Source: Echiichthys vipera | Lineage: Eukaryota > Chordata > Actinopteri > Perciformes > Trachinidae | Length of the DNA: 64,000 nt | Assembly (NCBI GenBank): GCA_963691815.1 | Contig: OY829653.1 | Span: forward strand, 33,058,074 to 33,122,073 | Direction: 5' to 3' | In this document: one piece after another, positions 43,877 through 53,202 of the stretch | How positions within the stretch are numbered: the first letter of the stretch is position 1 | How the letters are laid out: every line of letters begins with the position of its first letter | Position numbers and translations under genes: made by a program | Notes under the pieces: generated by a model | Database searches by the model: none | Told to the model about the DNA's origin: nothing | Seen by the model: only the letters and a program-made list of their open reading frames with translations

Positions 43877-44155
43877 CAAGGTGTTCTGGAATCTTGTCCT
43901 TGGCCAAGGCCAGACATTTTGCAATGTCAGCCTTGGGCACCAGCCACTGTTGCTTGTCTTGCTTTACAAGGGACTGGGGCCCAAGGACCCGACGGTTTAG
44001 GTCCCCTCAGTGTTTGCGAAGCTACCGGGTAATGGCCATGAGTGATTGGGGGGGGGGGGGTCTCGTGAAAATACTCTAGGAAAGAGATGGCCGGGCCTAT
44101 ATACAGCCCAATCGTGGTGGGGGCCAGGCCAACTTTCCTCAAGAGTGCAGGGTAG
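43877..44155 (-). pseudogene. Crypton-like tyrosine recombinase, SAM-like N-terminal exon, broken
   Basis: From a CTACAG acceptor at 44156 the reading is YPALLRKVGLAPTTIGLYIG, PAISFLEYF, matching the helical DNA-binding half of tyrosine recombinases. A run of about 13 C bases (near 44052) shifts the frame. After it, the correct frame meets TAG and TGA codons before resuming as GPQSLVKQDKQQWLVPKADI and AKCLALAKDKIPEHL. The donor CTTG|GTGAGT at 43876 gives phase 1, which the next exon uses. The stops mark this copy as non-functional, or the assembly as faulty at the homopolymer. Confidence 0.65.
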
Positions 44156-44285
44156 CTGTAGAAAGACCAGTCTGTATTTAGTCTCAGTCTCAGTCATATG
44201 TTTTGAGTACTTCATCATGATCTTCAATCCTTTATTTAACCATGCAAAAAAATTGCTATGAAAGAACATTCTGTAAATTCACTAC

Positions 44286-44461
44286 CTACAACTTCAGTAG
44301 GGGGATGTTGTATAAGAACTCCCAGTTCCATAATGTGAGGGACGAAGAGCCATCTTTTATGGAGACCATGGCCCCGCTCAACTTTGTAACTGTGTTTTCC
44401 TGCATTTTAGTTGTCCCCCCCGGGCAGAAGACAAACTCGCCATACTCCAGCATGTAGTTCT
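44286..44461 (-). CDS. Crypton-like gene, upstream exon
   Basis: The exon starts after TTTACAG (44462) in phase 1, as required by 44546-44657. It reads ENYMLEYGEFVFCPGGTTKM and NTVTKLSGAMVSIKDGSS. An in-frame TAG sits at 44288-44286 against a weak GT, so the real donor is unclear and the phase to the next exon (2 needed) is not satisfied. I do not recognise a domain. Confidence 0.45.
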
Positions 44462-44545
44462 CTGTAAAGATGCAAGACATGTAGATGAATGTACCACAAA
44501 AACGCTTCACACACCTCTAATAATACACAAAGTGTTCTTTCTTAC

Positions 44546-44657
44546 CGATGGAGGTCCCGAAAGAAATTGATCGGATAAGCGACCCCCTGCTCCTGCCGCT
44601 AAAATATGGCAACATGGCCCTATAAAACTTCCTTTGATCGGCAGTCATGTCGTCATC
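44546..44657 (-). CDS. Crypton-like gene, upstream exon
   Basis: Between TTCTAG (44658) and a G|GTAAG donor (44545-44544), 112 nt, the reading is DDDMTADQRKFYRAMLPYFS, then GSLIRSISFGTSI, ending in phase 1. The upstream reading at about 44745-44790 (TSSPQEQRSDTADE, then GTGAGT) would splice to it in phase 0. It is probably the N-terminal region, with no recognised domain. Confidence 0.5.
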
Positions 44658-44744
44658 CTAGAAAAAAAATCATTAACACCTCTACTACATCACCACATGG
44701 CAAAGATTTGTCCAATTATCTGTGAACTAATCCATCTAACTCAC

Positions 44745-45103
44745 CTCATCAGCAGTGTCACTCCTCTGCTCTTGGGGAGAGCTTGTCTCTGCCCATATTG
44801 AAGTTACATTATCTTCTCACCTTAGGGCTAGAGGAAACATTTTTAGTTTTCGCCTTCCTCTTTCCTCTTGCCAGGCACTGAGGCGGCGGAGGCTATGGCA
44901 GCGGCGACTGCTGCTGCTGCTGCTGGGTCTGCTGCTGCGAGGGGGCTGCTGCAGGGAAGCTGCTGCTGTTGCTGGGACTGGGGCTGCTGTTACGGGGGGC
45001 TGCTGCTGTGGCTGCAGGGGGGCTGCTGCTGCTGCTCCTGCTGCGGGGGTGCTGCTGCCGCATCTCCTGCTGCGGGAGGGCTGCTGCTGCTCCTATTACG
45101 GGG

Positions 45104-45159
<56 letters not shown>

Positions 45160-45175
45160 ATCCTCCTAATCATAA
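44745..45175 (-). other. Candidate N-terminal low-complexity coding region
   Basis: Minus-strand reading from about 45170 is open through poly-Gln and Gln/Ala/Ser/Pro-rich sequence to a TAG near 44895. It is followed by GKRKAKTKNVSSSP and, near the GT donor at 44744, SSPQEQRSDTADE. Disordered N-termini are common in domesticated recombinases, but no start codon is clear and the TAG breaks it, so coding status is open. Confidence 0.3.
45106..45158. repeat. (CTG)n trinucleotide repeat, about 18 units
   Basis: Pure CTG units follow a 200-bp imperfect CTG/GGGCTG-rich tract (44905-45105). On the minus strand the units read CAG. Confidence 0.95.
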
Positions 45176-45189
45176 CCTAAAAGAGCTGA

Positions 45190-45450
45190 GCCATGACTTT
45201 CTACTGCAAAAAGAATTAAGTTTCTAACTATAATACTTTTCATTTTGCATCGCTTCAATCATGTCCATGTAATAGCGGATCTACTCACGAATGCCCGCCC
45301 ACTCCCTTTAAAAAAAGTGCATCGATACGCGCGAAGCCCAGAATCACAATCACATCAGAGACCGAAACCTAAGCTTTCTACTGCAAAAAGAATGAAGTTT
45401 CTAGCTATAATACTTTTAATTTTACATTGCTTTAAACTTAACCATGTAAT
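45190..45450. repeat. Diverged direct repeat of about 80 bp
   Basis: ACTTTCTACTGCAAAAAGAA .. CCATGTAAT at 45195-45272 recurs at 45375-45450 with about ten changes. It lies upstream of the minus-strand Crypton-like gene, where a promoter would be expected. Confidence 0.7.
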
Positions 45451-45839
45451 GGAGACTCAGCCGCTCCGTTTTCACGTTACAATTACTACTGTACCAAGCT
45501 GTTAATAAACTCAGTTTCTCTCTAAACAGTTCAGTGAATATCTTTATTAATATTTTGAATATTCTACTGCTTAATACACTCGTATTAACGGTCCAAGACA
45601 CTGTAGGTGAGGCGGGCTTGGAAGTTGGGCTAATAAAAGGAGCGCTTAATTGACGTTGACAAGCACTGAATTGAAGAAAACTCTACTAAATATCTATTAA
45701 ATTTAATTAAACACACCAAATTATTGTCTAACATACATAAAGGAACACTTTTGGAGTGATTTGGCGTCGAGTTTTTTTCATCCAAAAGAAAAGTTGAACT
45801 CTAGATGCAAGAAAATTAAGCAATTGTAGTATTTCCTGT
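45451..45839. other. No gene recognised
   Basis: AT-rich flank between the Crypton-like locus and the retroviral array. Confidence 0.4.
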
Positions 45840-46494
45840 TGAGATCAACCTGCAGTTACCTCCCCGGGTCCGTTGATCGGAGGATGGAAGAAGAGATCTT
45901 GAGACGATGGCTTGAGATCACACCAATATCTTTATTGGAGCACTTTGCAAAGCGGAGACAAGTTCTGATACAACTCAAACCAGGTCATACATCAGACAAG
46001 TCTGTTGTGGTCTAAGAGTAGCGGCTTTAAATACCCTGGTGGGCTGATGGTAACGCCCCAAAGGTAGAAAAGGCGGCAATGGACGTTAATCTGCCTAGCA
46101 ACACCTTATAACACTAAAGGCTGAGAGAAGGAAATTAGTGCATGTCCCTATATGGCTATCTAGAGAGACAGATATGTCTGTGTTTGCAACACACGAAATT
46201 GTTAGTTAATGAGTATGTGTGTGTGTGCCTAAAATGAAGAAATGAGCATTCCTCTGTTTTTTAGAATCATAACGAGGTGATGGGTGAGTGGGCACGAGAT
46301 CTCTATCATGCACATTCTACAGATCTGAACTGTCTTTTCTGTGAGGCTCTGTGATACAAGTTATTATCTGCTCAACCAGCAAGGACTAGTCTCATTCCAG
46401 GGGTTTATGTACCATGACCCCACTGTGCAACAACTTCAGTTTAGCCATCTCAAAAGCCACATGAAGAGAGCAGCTCATTTCTCTATCTTCCACA
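45840..46494 (-). repeat. Family B LTR 1
   Basis: On the minus strand it starts TGTGGAAGATAGAGAAATGA and ends GGTTGATCTCA. It differs from LTR 2 and 3 at several sites (ACAAGTC for ACGAGTC, GTTAATC for GTCAATC) and lacks 5 bp near 46350, so it is the most diverged of the three. Confidence 0.9.
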
Positions 46495-46510
46495 AATCCC
46501 CCTTTTGAGC
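46495..46510 (-). promoter_or_regulatory. Polypurine tract, copy 1
   Basis: The minus strand reads AAAAGGGGGATT immediately before the LTR start TGTGGAAG. This is the primer for plus-strand DNA synthesis. Confidence 0.75.
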
Positions 46511-46969
46511 TCTCAGAAGAGCTCAACATCAAGCGTTCGCAATTGCAGACAATCATTGATAGTAAACATGGATATAGCTCGGCCGTATGCTATAGTTCGG
46601 CCGTACACGGGTTACGCACTTATCCTTTTTTTTGCGTTCCTCGTTTCTTACGAGAGAGCGGGCTAAGGGGTGTCACAGCCTCACTCTGTTCATGCTGACC
46701 TTCGCATAACCAAAAAATCAGGGGTACTATTATACATGTTAGAGCACCACATTATAATAATAACACTCCTCTATTACCAAATAGTAGCATGTTTTAGCAC
46801 TAAACCCTAGTGGTGCCTGTGAGTATTAGTTTTAGCAAACCTAAAGCAAAGGAAATAGCAAGTATTACAGATAGAAAAATGAAAAAGTTCAGTTGACACG
46901 TTGTCATGGAGATGGTGGGTCTGGCAACGTCGTCATCTTCAGGTGTTGGTTTTAACGAGCTCAGGTATA

Positions 46970-47533
46970 CTACCTTCCCTCCAGTGCCACCAGGGGATTA
47001 TTCTGCCCCTTGTTGGTCTTTTCTTCTGTACCAGCCGGTACAGTGCACGATGCTTTCAGGTCCTGTTGCACCTCACTCAAGGAGCGTTGTGGTTCTGCCG
47101 CTGCCGCACACTGGCTCCAGTGGTACCAAGTCTCGCCTTTCCCCTTCAGTCGGACGGCGTGGGATGTTCGCTCCACCACCTGGTATGGACCTGTCCAGCG
47201 AGGTTAGGACCACTTCCGCTTGATGACCTTCAGCACCACCCAGTCTGTCTCCGGCGTTGGCTGGGCCTCCGCGTTGCCGAGTCGATCGGTCACCTGTTTG
47301 GCGAATGCTGAAACGAGACCTTGCAATTCACGGAAATACTCTCTGTTGTTTAGTGATTGGTCATAATTTTTCATACCAGGCAGCCTAGACTGTGGCCCTG
47401 GCAGAGCCCTTCCCGTTTGCAACTCAAAAAGCGTGAAACCTGTGCTCTGATTCACAGAGCTCCTAACAGACATCAAAGCTAATGGTAGGGCGTCAACCCA
47501 ATTCATTTTGGTCTGTGCACAGATTTTGGCCAA
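46970..47533 (-). pseudogene. Family B integrase C-terminal region, copy 1
   Basis: The minus strand reads MAKICAQTKMNWVDALPLAL, then STGFTLFELQTGRALPGPQS and the tail VVLKVIKRKWS, a TAA, then PRWTGPYQVVERTSHAV. This is the end of the integrase core and the GPY-type C-terminal domain of a gamma/epsilon-like retrovirus. Degraded core sequence with YHPQSQGK extends to about 47700. The TAA at 47203-47201 is identical in copy 2. Confidence 0.82.
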
Positions 47534-50500
47534 TTTGTTTTTTATAGTCTTTCCACTTTCCCTTGTGACTGGGGATGGTAAACTATACCAAACTTGTGTT
47601 TCAAACCCAACATTGATTCAACCTTCTACAAATCCTGATTCTTGAAATATGTTCCGTTTTCTGACCTGATTCCTATTCCTCTCCGGGAACCCATGTCTCC
47701 TATCCACAATCCCCCGAGCAGTCATTCATAGCTTGACTGTTAGGTAAATCAACATACAGGGATTTACATAGATAAATAAAGAATTACAAAAAAAGTTAGG
47801 TCAATCTTTGGTTATTTCTCACATTCCCCCCTTTTGACACAAAGTGTCAAATAATTTTTTTGAAATAACACAATATCATCGACTAACTCCTTCTTTGACT
47901 ACACAGTGCAAACATTAGTAGAGGTTAACTTTTAACTCTCCGAATATAACAAGGAAAAAATAAAAACAACGAAAAACATTAAAACAAAAACAATTCTATT
48001 CACACCGTATCATCATCTGCTATGGCATCGCCCTGTGAAAACTGAGTCAGCGTGAACACTTTTAACTGTAAACATGTAAAAGTGTTAGAGACAAAAGGTT
48101 AAGAACAAAAGGTTTTCCTGTAGGAGTGAGAATGCCACAGTTTTTCCCAGAGTCTGCAAGTTATGGACAATATTAAAGCATATTGTGACTCTGACACTGT
48201 ATCATCTGTTGCGCCTAGAAAGAAAACTACAGATTAATACAAAAACTCTGTCGCCTTAGCCGACGAGCTATTTTGGCAGTTTAGTTCAAAGGCAAACACA
48301 GAAAGAGCAGTTAGATGGATTCCTCGCAGAACCATCTATGAAGAAAAACAGAATTATCGTTAGACACTATGTATCAAACAATGCTTTCCATGGTTTTGAT
48401 CCACTGTTAAACATTTCCATCCAAGAATGGTTCTCCATCTTCAGCTGTAGGATCAAAGGCCCAAAAATTAAGACAGTACAGCGCTTCAAGCTGACATTAA
48501 ACATTAGTGTGACAATGAGTATCATGCAGAACATGCACACTTTGAAAATACAATAGGGTCAGATGTTTGTGTTTGTTAATCGACCTAAAACTATTGACAT
48601 ACAATTATCATGCAAAAATTAAAAAGAAACAATCAGAGCTCGATCAGTTAGGTCATTTTAAGTCGGTAGAGGCTGTTTGCCTCAGCAGTCACAGTCTAAA
48701 AAGTCAGTCATTGGCCAAGTTTCTTTATACAGGGTTTGGAGGATCTCCACAAAAACATAAAATAATCCATAAGTGGCAATAGAATTTAATCTATTTATTT
48801 ATTTATTTTTTCTTTTAAAAACCCATCCAGTTCCTATGGATGCAGTCAGGACCCACTTATTATCATTTTTAATAATATTATCCTTATTATTGTTATATCT
48901 AATGCTTCAATTTGCAAAAACAAGACGTATGTTTCTGAAAACTTCACCATCACTATGGCAGTTTTTTAAACCAGGTTTTCCCAGAAAACTGTACCATTAA
49001 ATTCCAAAAATTCAAATACAATTGAGAGTGAAAGCAAAAAACCCAGAATAATGAGTCAGGATTTACAGTGATGCATCAATATTGCATTTTCTAAAATCAA
49101 TCACCAGAAACTCAAACCTGTGACATCTGTGATGCCTCTTCAGGTAAAATGGGAGGTATATTTGAGACATTCCACAATGGCATGCTTGTTTTATAAGAAA
49201 TAATCAGTGTTGCTTTCAATAACTTGAATTTTTTCTTATGTGAGCTAAAAAAGATTTTGTCTGAGCATAGTAATCAAAACCTTAACTTTCTGTGTCTAAT
49301 GATCAACTCTCACTGCAAAACCCTAATTTCCCTATTGACACCAATACTTATTCTCAATAAATGTTCCTATATGTATATGCAAGTGTATGTATGTGTTGAA
49401 CATTAACATCCTGTTCATTCTAAGTTCAACGGTGTCATCTAGTGTGGATGTTTTTATCTTTAATTTCTTATTTGTGATTTTCAAATGCTCTGACCTTCCT
49501 CCGCTGTCTGTATGGCCTGTTCATGGGGGAACCATGAAAAAACCCCAAGCAGAAACACGCAACCAGGACTTCTCTGGATCTTGTCCCAGTCTCCCTCCTT
49601 CTCTCCTTCTGCTGTTGTCTCTTGATGAGGCCATCTTTGTCGAGGGTTCTGTGCCCCATTCTGCTGCTATAGTGAACCAAATGGCCAGTCGAATGTTGCC
49701 CATCCGAGTTCACTCTTTTAGTTCCTCTGGCTGCCATGTCCTAAACACAAGCTCTTCAGTGTTCAATTCAACTGAACATCTGGTGCCGTGGACATCCGTT
49801 TCCTTTTCTTCAGGCCAGTAGACAAAAAAGAAGTTGCTGTTTGGAGAGAGAACTTTTCTGGAGAAGCAATGCTAACTTTTTCCTTGTTTCAGTCTGTTTT
49901 CTTCATTTACTGGTTTTGTGACAACTGACACATCAGATGCAGGTTCAGTCTCCCCTCCCCCTCATTGTCAGAGTCCTTCTGGGAATATGCATATGGGCTT
50001 GATGCAGGGGCTGCATGGCTTGGAGACATTAGGAGGAGGCCCTGTCTTTTATCCCTAATCTCTGCTCCTCATCATTCATTCACTTCTCTTTCTGTCACAC
50101 ATACTTATTTCTTTAATTTCTTGTCTTTCTATAACTGAGTTTGCTTTCCTCCTATCTTTCCCTACTTGCTGTCCCTTTCTCTCTCATAACTTTACCCTCT
50201 TCACTACATTTGTACCTAGACATGTGCCTAATAAAAGACGAAAAATAAAAAAATAAAAAACCTCTTAGTCTAGTAATGCCAAAATGGAAGCTCTCAACCA
50301 CATTAACCCATGTATATGCTATAAATTTAGCAGGATCTGTAAAAATTTTAACTTTCCCAATTTGTTTCCCATTTTTCTATTGACTCACTGGGATGTGCTT
50401 TTACTTTCAATGGGCTTATTGTTCACTCAGACAGATTTCACACATGCTGATCTTTCCATACGAATATGGTTAGATCTTATCACACATACGCTAACTTTGG

Positions 50501-51300
50501 ATAATCTTTCAGCCAGGTGGTCTGTACGACAACGCACCCTTTAATATCCAAACTGGATATTTAGACACTGAAATGAGTTACCACAAAGTTTATTTTTCTT
50601 ATCACATTCATACGCCCATTTTATGGTAGTTGGGAATCCCTACATTCATGCAAATTATATTTGCATTTTAAAAATTTCTACTCCTTTAAAGAATTGATTG
50701 ATCATTCATTTTCTCCCTAAATGCTTATGTATTTTCCAAAACACTTCTCTGTTCTCGTCAACGGGGGTCAATGCCGGTAATGCCGTTCTAGTAAAGGAAG
50801 CTTCTACACAGACTCACGTCTGTGCGCCTTCACTCTTGGGGTTACCCCAGAACGTGCACCACTTTTCCCATTTCAGATAAAAACAGCTACAGAACTATAC
50901 CATCCTCTGTTGTCCCACAGAAATGTGTATTCCTCAGAACCTGAGTCTGATGTCAAAGTGGATATACACATGAACCTCCCACACTTCTTTAAACACACAT
51001 ATGAGTCCCAGACTCGGCTTATAGCAAAATTGCGATACAAACACACATATGAGTCCCAGACTCAGCTTATAGCAAAATTGCGATGCCTCTACATATGAGT
51101 CCCAGACTCGGCTTATAGAATTCGGGGTAACCTCAGTTCCCTGGGCCTCTAACCCACTTTTAGAATTCGGGGTATCCTCAGTTCCCCGGGCCTCTAACCC
51201 AGTAACCTCCTAGGTTTTGTCCGTATCCTCGTCAGAATAACGGTGGGGTCAACCACGACCCAGGACCATTCTCAGTTTACCAGTCTCAGTTTTTCCATTA
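47534..51300 (-). other. Family B interior, mostly unassigned, copy 1
   Basis: About 3.7 kb that should contain gag and pol but lacks protease and polymerase. Weak gag-like signals on the minus strand are an ATG at 50372 (MGNKLGKLK) and ELVFRTWQPEELKE near 49740, a position resembling the start of retroviral capsid. A polypurine-like AAAAGGGGGGAATG with an adjoining perfect hairpin (TTTGACAC..GTGTCAAA) lies at 47825-47850, where none is expected. The plus-strand ORFs here are antisense and unrecognised. Confidence 0.45.
50985..51200. repeat. Leader tandem repeats, copy 1
   Basis: Unit 1 (CATATGAGTCCCAGACTCGG .. AAAATTGCGAT, about 47-50 bp) occurs 2.7 times. Unit 2 (TAGAATTCGGGGTAACCTCA .. 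CTCTAACCCA) occurs twice. They sit between the primer site and the gag scraps. The second internal region repeats them at 56654-56869. Confidence 0.85.
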
Positions 51301-51479
51301 TCTCAATTTAAATAGTTTACTCGCTGTGGCGCAGGCAAGACACAATGTTTTAGAATGCCCAATGTGCAGAGTTTCAATTAAACAGGTTCTGCTTACCTTT
51401 ACTAATGTGCCGGATTGTGTCTCACGCTGTTCCCCGTGAAGAAACCTTTTTGGGTCAAATTTACCTTCTCCTCCTTCCG

Positions 51480-51497
51480 ATCCCGGACGGGCCCCCA
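51480..51497 (-). promoter_or_regulatory. Primer binding site, tRNA-Pro-like, copy 1
   Basis: The minus strand reads TGGGGGCCCGTCCGGGAT, one change from the tRNA-Pro site (TGGGGGCTCGTCCGGGAT). It starts 6 nt inside the LTR border. Confidence 0.8.
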
Positions 51498-51503
51498 AAT
51501 TGC

Positions 51504-52163
51504 TGAGATCAACCTGCAGTTACCTCCCCGGGTCCGTTGATCGGAGGATGGAAGAAGAGATCTTGAGACGATGGCTTGAGATCACACCAATATCTTTATT
51601 GGAGCACTTTGCAAAGCGGAGACAAGTTCTGATACAACTCAAACCAGGTCATACATCAGACGAGTCTGTTGTGGTCTAAGAGTAGCGGCTTTAAATACCC
51701 TGATGGGCTGATGGTAACGCCCCAAAGGTAAAAAAGGCGGCAATGGACGTCAATCTGCCTAGCAACACCTTATAACACTAAAGGCTGAGAGAAGGAAATT
51801 AGTGCATGTCCCTATATGGCTATCTAGAGAGACAGATATGTCTGTGTTTGCAACACACGAAATTGTTAGTTAATGAGTATGTGTGTGTGTGCCTAAAATG
51901 AAGAAATGAGCATTCCTCTGTTTTTTAGAATCATAACGAGGTGATGGGTGAGTGGGCACGAAATCTCTATCGTGCACATTCTACAGATCTGAACTGTCTT
52001 TTCTGTGAGGCTCTGTGATATAAGACAAGTTATTATCTGCTCAACCAGCAAGGATTAGTCTCATTCCAGGGGTTTATGTACCATGACCCCACTGTGCAAC
52101 AACTTCAGTTTAGCCATCTCAAAAGCCACATGAAGAGAGCAGCTCATTTCTCTATCTTCCACA
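51504..52163 (-). repeat. Family B LTR 2, shared by both units
   Basis: 660 bp, same ends as LTR 1. It agrees with LTR 3 at most sites where LTR 1 differs, so it is closer to LTR 3. Confidence 0.9.
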
Positions 52164-52179
52164 AATCCCCCTTTTGAGC
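52164..52179 (-). promoter_or_regulatory. Polypurine tract, copy 2
   Basis: AAAAGGGGGATT on the minus strand before LTR 2. Confidence 0.75.
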
Positions 52180-52638
52180 TCTCAGAAGAGCTCAACATCA
52201 AGCGTTCGCAATTGCAGACAATCATTGATAGTAAACATGGATATAGCTCGGCCGTATGCTATAGTTCGGCCGTACACGGGTTACGCACTTATCCTTTTTT
52301 TTGCGTTCCTCGTTTCTTACGAGAGAGCGGGCTAAGGGGTGTCACAGCCTCACTCTGTTCATGCTGACCTTCGCATAACCAAAAAATCAGGGGTACTATT
52401 ATACATGTTAGAGCACCACATTATAATAATAACACTCCTCTATTACCAAATAGTAGCATGATTTAGCACTAAACCCTAGTGGTGCCTGTGAGTATTAGTT
52501 TTAGCAAACCTAAAGCAAAGGAAATAGCAAGTATTACAGATAGAAAAATGAAAAAGTTCAGTTGACACGTTGTCATGGAGATGGTGGGTCTGGCAACGTC
52601 GTCATCTTCAGGTGTTGGTTTTAACGAGCTCAGGTATA

Positions 52639-53202
52639 CTACCTTCCCTCCAGTGCCACCAGGGGATTATTCTGCCCCTTGTTGGTCTTTTCTTCTGTAC
52701 CAGCCGGTACAGTGCACGATGCTTTCAGGTCCTGTTGCACCTCACTCAAGGAGCGTTGTGGTTCTGCCGCTGCCGCACACTGGCTCCAGTGGTACCAAGT
52801 CTCGCCTTTCCCCTTCAGTCGGACGGCGTGGGATGTTCGCTCCACCACCTGGTATGGACCTGTCCAGCGAGGTTAGGACCACTTCCGCTTGATGACCTTC
52901 AGCACCACCCAGTCTGTCTCCGGCGTTGGCTGGGCCTCCGCGTTGCCGAGTCGATCGGTCACCTGTTTGGCGAATGCTGAAACGAGACCTTGCAATTCAC
53001 GGAAATACTCTCTGTTGTTTAGTGATTGGTCATAATTTTTCATACCAGGCAGCCTAGACTGTGGCCCTGGCAGAGCCCTTCCCGTTTGCAACTCAAAAAG
53101 CGTGAAACCTGTGCTCTGATTCACAGAGCTCCTAACAGACATCAAAGCTAATGGTAGGGCGTCAACCCAATTCATTTTGGTCTGTGCACAGATTTTGGCC
53201 AA
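52639..53202 (-). pseudogene. Family B integrase C-terminal region, copy 2
   Basis: Translation is identical to copy 1, including the in-frame TAA between KRKWS and PRWTGPY (52872-52870). A shared inactivating stop means the parent was already dead before the duplication, so the second unit did not come from a new active virus. Confidence 0.82.

Noticed and set aside
44755..45180. Plus-strand Leu/Gly/Ala-rich ORF
   Set aside because: It is only the CTG-repeat read in another frame. The composition is repetitive and there is no domain, start context or splice signal.
46901..47311. Plus-strand 136-codon ORF in the integrase region (also 52570-52980)
   Set aside because: The minus strand encodes recognisable integrase here, so the plus ORF is its shadow.
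49387..49821. 144-codon plus-strand ORF, repeated at 55056-55490
   Set aside because: It is antisense to the retroviral strand and overlaps gag-like text on the minus strand. Its presence in both copies merely reflects the duplication.
50985..51200. Repeats considered as a CRISPR array
   Set aside because: The repeats are contiguous tandem units without unique spacers, in a vertebrate retroviral leader.
51298..51498. Minus-strand ORF starting at the family B primer site (also 56967-57167) as a gag start
   Set aside because: It overlaps the primer binding site and runs through a splice-donor-like motif. This is leader sequence, not coding.
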